Assembly (NCBI RefSeq): GCF_011694815.1
Contig: NZ_CP050177.1
Coordinates: 1,488,001 to 1,552,000 of the forward strand
Direction of reading: 5' to 3'
Source of the DNA: Streptomyces liangshanensis
GTDB lineage: Bacteria; Actinomycetota; Actinomycetes; Streptomycetales; Streptomycetaceae
DNA: 64,000 nucleotides
Shown: positions 62,479 to 64,000 of the stretch, piece after piece
How positions within the stretch are numbered: position 1 is the stretch's first letter
How the letters are laid out: every line of letters starts with the position of its first letter
Notes under the pieces: generated by a model
Seen by the model: only the letters and a program-made list of their open reading frames with translations
What the model was told of the DNA's origin: nothing
Database searches by the model: none
Translations under genes and position numbers: made by a program

Positions 62479-63414
62479 TCAGCTCGGGAGGGTCCAGAGC
62501 TGGTTCGGGGCGCCGAAGCAGTCCCAGATCTGGAGGCGGGTCAGGTTCGCGGAGCTGTTGCCCGTGGCGTCGAGGCACTTGCCCGACTGGGGGTTCACGA
62601 CCTGGCCGTTGCCCTGCCGCTGCCACTTCTGCGCGCCGCTGCCGTTGCACGTCCACAGCTGGACCTGCGCGCCGTTGGCCGTGGAGCCCGAGGAGACGTC
62701 CAGGCACTTGCCGAGGGCGCGCAGGGTGCCGTCCGACGCGGCGGTCCAGTTCTGCGCGCCGGTGCCGTTGCAGTCGTACAGCTGGACGGCGGTGCCGTCG
62801 GCGCTGCTCGCGGCGTTGACGTCGACGCACTTGCCGCCGAAGCCACGGATCGGGCCGGTCGCCCCGGTGGGAGTCCCGCCCCCGCCGCCGTTCCCGGAGA
62901 GGACCTCCAGCGTCACGTTGAAGTGCCCCGGGTCGGGCGAGATCGCGCCGATCCGCTGGAACGCGCCGTCGGACAGGTCGATGCAGAACGGCGCGCCCGC
63001 CGTCGACGCGAAGGAGCCGCGGTCGTTGATGCGGACCGTCACGGAGGCGTTGTTGGCGACGTTGGTGACCTTGACCATCGTGCCGAAGGGGAGCTGCGGG
63101 TTGAGGCTCAGCGACGTGGCGGCCGTCAAGGCGTTCATGTCGAAGATCTCGCCGCTCGCGGTGAACGAGCCGGGGGGTATCTCGGCGCCGTAGTGGGTCG
63201 CCCAGCACGTCGCGGCGGCGACGGCCGCGGGCTGTGCGGTGCGCGCGGCCGCGCCCGTCGTGGTGGGTGCGGCGGTGGTCGCCGCGGCGGCCGGTGCCGT
63301 GGCGGCGACGGCCGGTCCGCACACCACCAGCAGGGACACGAGCGCGCCCGCGACGCGGCGGACCGTACGACCGGGTCTCCGGCCCTTGATGACTCTCGAC
63401 ATGCGCAAGCCCAT
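62479..63414 (-). CDS. Secreted RlpA-like barrel protein with C-terminal ricin-type lectin
   Basis: 311 aa from ATG 63414 (GAGAGG just upstream). A signal peptide with a basic start (GRRPGRTVRRVAGALVSLLVVCGPAVAATAPA) is followed by an alanine/threonine linker. A double-psi beta-barrel with LPFGTMVKVTNVANNASVTVRINDRGSF (RlpA/expansin-like) comes next. After a GGGGG linker comes a ricin-B trefoil with three QxW-type repeats (GTGAQNWTA, GSGAQKWQR, APNQLWTLPS) and cysteine pairs. RlpA-type domains can cleave or bind peptidoglycan, and the lectin should bind polysaccharide. No c-di-AMP riboswitch, which often precedes such genes, was recognised in the leader. Confidence 0.87.
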   Translation of the reverse strand: MGLRMSRVIKGRRPGRTVRRVAGALVSLLVVCGPAVAATAPAAAATTAAPTTTGAAARTAQPAAVAAATCWATHYGAEIPPGSFTASGEIFDMNALTAATSLSLNPQLPFGTMVKVTNVANNASVTVRINDRGSFASTAGAPFCIDLSDGAFQRIGAISPDPGHFNVTLEVLSGNGGGGGTPTGATGPIRGFGGKCVDVNAASSADGTAVQLYDCNGTGAQNWTAASDGTLRALGKCLDVSSGSTANGAQVQLWTCNGSGAQKWQRQGNGQVVNPQSGKCLDATGNSSANLTRLQIWDCFGAPNQLWTLPS

Positions 63415-63649
63415 CACTACCTCTCGCTCGACTCCGGAACCGTGGGGGCGGAGTCCTGTTCCAGAACGCGTGGTGCGTGCCGAGACGATCTTGCGCACCT
63501 GACATGCTCACGAAACACAGCGAGCGGGGAAACGCTTGAGTATTCACGTACCAGCTGCCGAGAGGACTGGAATCCTTCCCTCCGGGCGCACTTGACCGGC
63601 GGAACGCCCGGTAGGGCGGCCGGCGAGGACGCCGGGCAGAGGCCCCCGG

Positions 63650-64000
63650 TCAGCCCGGCGGGTCCTGCTCGACCAGCCGCTCCAGCAGCGCCTCGAAGTC
63701 GTCGCCGACGACGATCCGCAGCCCCTCGCCGTCCTCGTCCTCCTCGCTGAGCTGCGTGAGGGTGCCGCCGCGCCACCAGTAGACGTACGGACTGATCGCC
63801 CCGGGCGTGTCCTCGAAACCCGAGGCCGCGAACGACGCCATCGCGTTGAGGGTGGGGATCATCGTGGCGTCGCGGATGACGTGGAAGGCGAGCTGGTGCC
63901 GGAAGGGCATCGCGACCAGCGCGCCGTCCAGGCCGATCGGCCGGCCCGTGACGCGCCGCACGAGCGAGTCCAGCGCGAGGACCCGGCTGGCCGTGTAGAA
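63650..64000 (-). CDS. Hypothetical protein, 5' part beyond the window
   Basis: The frame is open to the window edge, so at least 116 C-terminal residues are present and the start lies outside. The visible part reads FYTASRVLALDSLVRR... GLDGALVAMPFRHQLAFHVIRD... YVYWWRGGTLTQLSEEDEDGEGLRIVVGDDFEALLERL. It looks like a soluble alpha/beta protein. I do not recognise the family. A GTG at 63961 could be an internal start but the upstream frame looks coding. Confidence 0.6.
   Translation of the reverse strand, partial: FYTASRVLALDSLVRRVTGRPIGLDGALVAMPFRHQLAFHVIRDATMIPTLNAMASFAASGFEDTPGAISPYVYWWRGGTLTQLSEEDEDGEGLRIVVGDDFEALLERLVEQDPPG

Noticed and set aside
63415..63649. c-di-AMP (ydaO) riboswitch before the RlpA-like gene
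   Set aside because: Such riboswitches often precede actinobacterial cell-wall hydrolase genes, but I could not find the conserved GACAGCTAACC-like core in this leader.

Overview
The window looks like a chromosomal piece of a Streptomyces-type actinomycete. GC content is very high, almost every codon ends in G or C, GTG and TTG starts are common, and many genes lack a Shine-Dalgarno but have a TANNNT box six or seven bases before the start codon, as leaderless streptomycete mRNAs do. The gene families fit this too: a streptogrisin-type secreted protease, an SAV2148-type HEPN protein, a mycothiol-linked DsbA-like protein, an OleD-like macrolide glucosyltransferase and a GlgX/TreY/TreZ trehalose set. 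I see no rRNA, tRNA, CRISPR array, insertion sequence, prophage or secondary-metabolite megasynthase.

Layout. 1-9.3 kb: an anti-sigma-type ATPase, quinone-linked pyruvate dehydrogenase PoxB, a proline-rich protein with a degenerate PP2C domain, a TrmB/LuxR-like regulator, a DUF456 membrane protein, a flavin/F420 PPOX protein, the ribosome GTPase RsgA behind an unlisted small ORF, and a DUF6461 protein. 9.5-25.4 kb: Tat-exported phospholipase C, GH13 alpha-glucosidase, YkvA-like protein, MarR regulator, WrbA, secreted protease, a two-component system, a VOC protein overlapping an AraC regulator tail-to-tail, a BrkB/YihY membrane protein divergent from an AidB-type acyl-CoA dehydrogenase, a GAF-domain regulator and an acetyltransferase.

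25.5-35.2 kb is one long forward sulfur-assimilation unit. A 27-residue cysteine-containing leader peptide is followed by sulfite reductase, a small zinc-ribbon protein, APS reductase, APS kinase, both ATP sulfurylase subunits, a sulfonate/nitrate/taurine-type ABC importer and a sirohydrochlorin chelatase. The set covers sulfur uptake, activation, reduction and the siroheme the reductase needs. Several genes are translationally coupled by ATGA, GTGA or TGATG overlaps.

35.2-44.2 kb holds mostly reverse-strand genes: Rv2466c-like DsbA protein, ketopantoate reductase-like protein, NTF2-like and DUF1697 proteins, the OleD-like glucosyltransferase, a CUT1 sugar ABC importer without its own ATPase, then a forward phosphotransferase and a reverse 3'-5' exonuclease. 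44.2-49 kb holds a small secreted protein, a secreted RHS/YD-repeat protein with a short hydrophobic C-terminal tip, and a tiny two-TM protein. Strong hairpins precede or separate these genes. This is the best candidate for an undescribed effector/immunity module. 49.3-64 kb holds the SAV2148-type HEPN protein, GlgX, an acetyltransferase, TreY, an atypical P450, an FHA protein, TreZ, a repeat-containing hypothetical protein, an M24 peptidase, an RlpA-like/ricin-lectin secreted protein and a hypothetical gene cut by the window end.

All functional calls are from reading the translations. No database search was possible.
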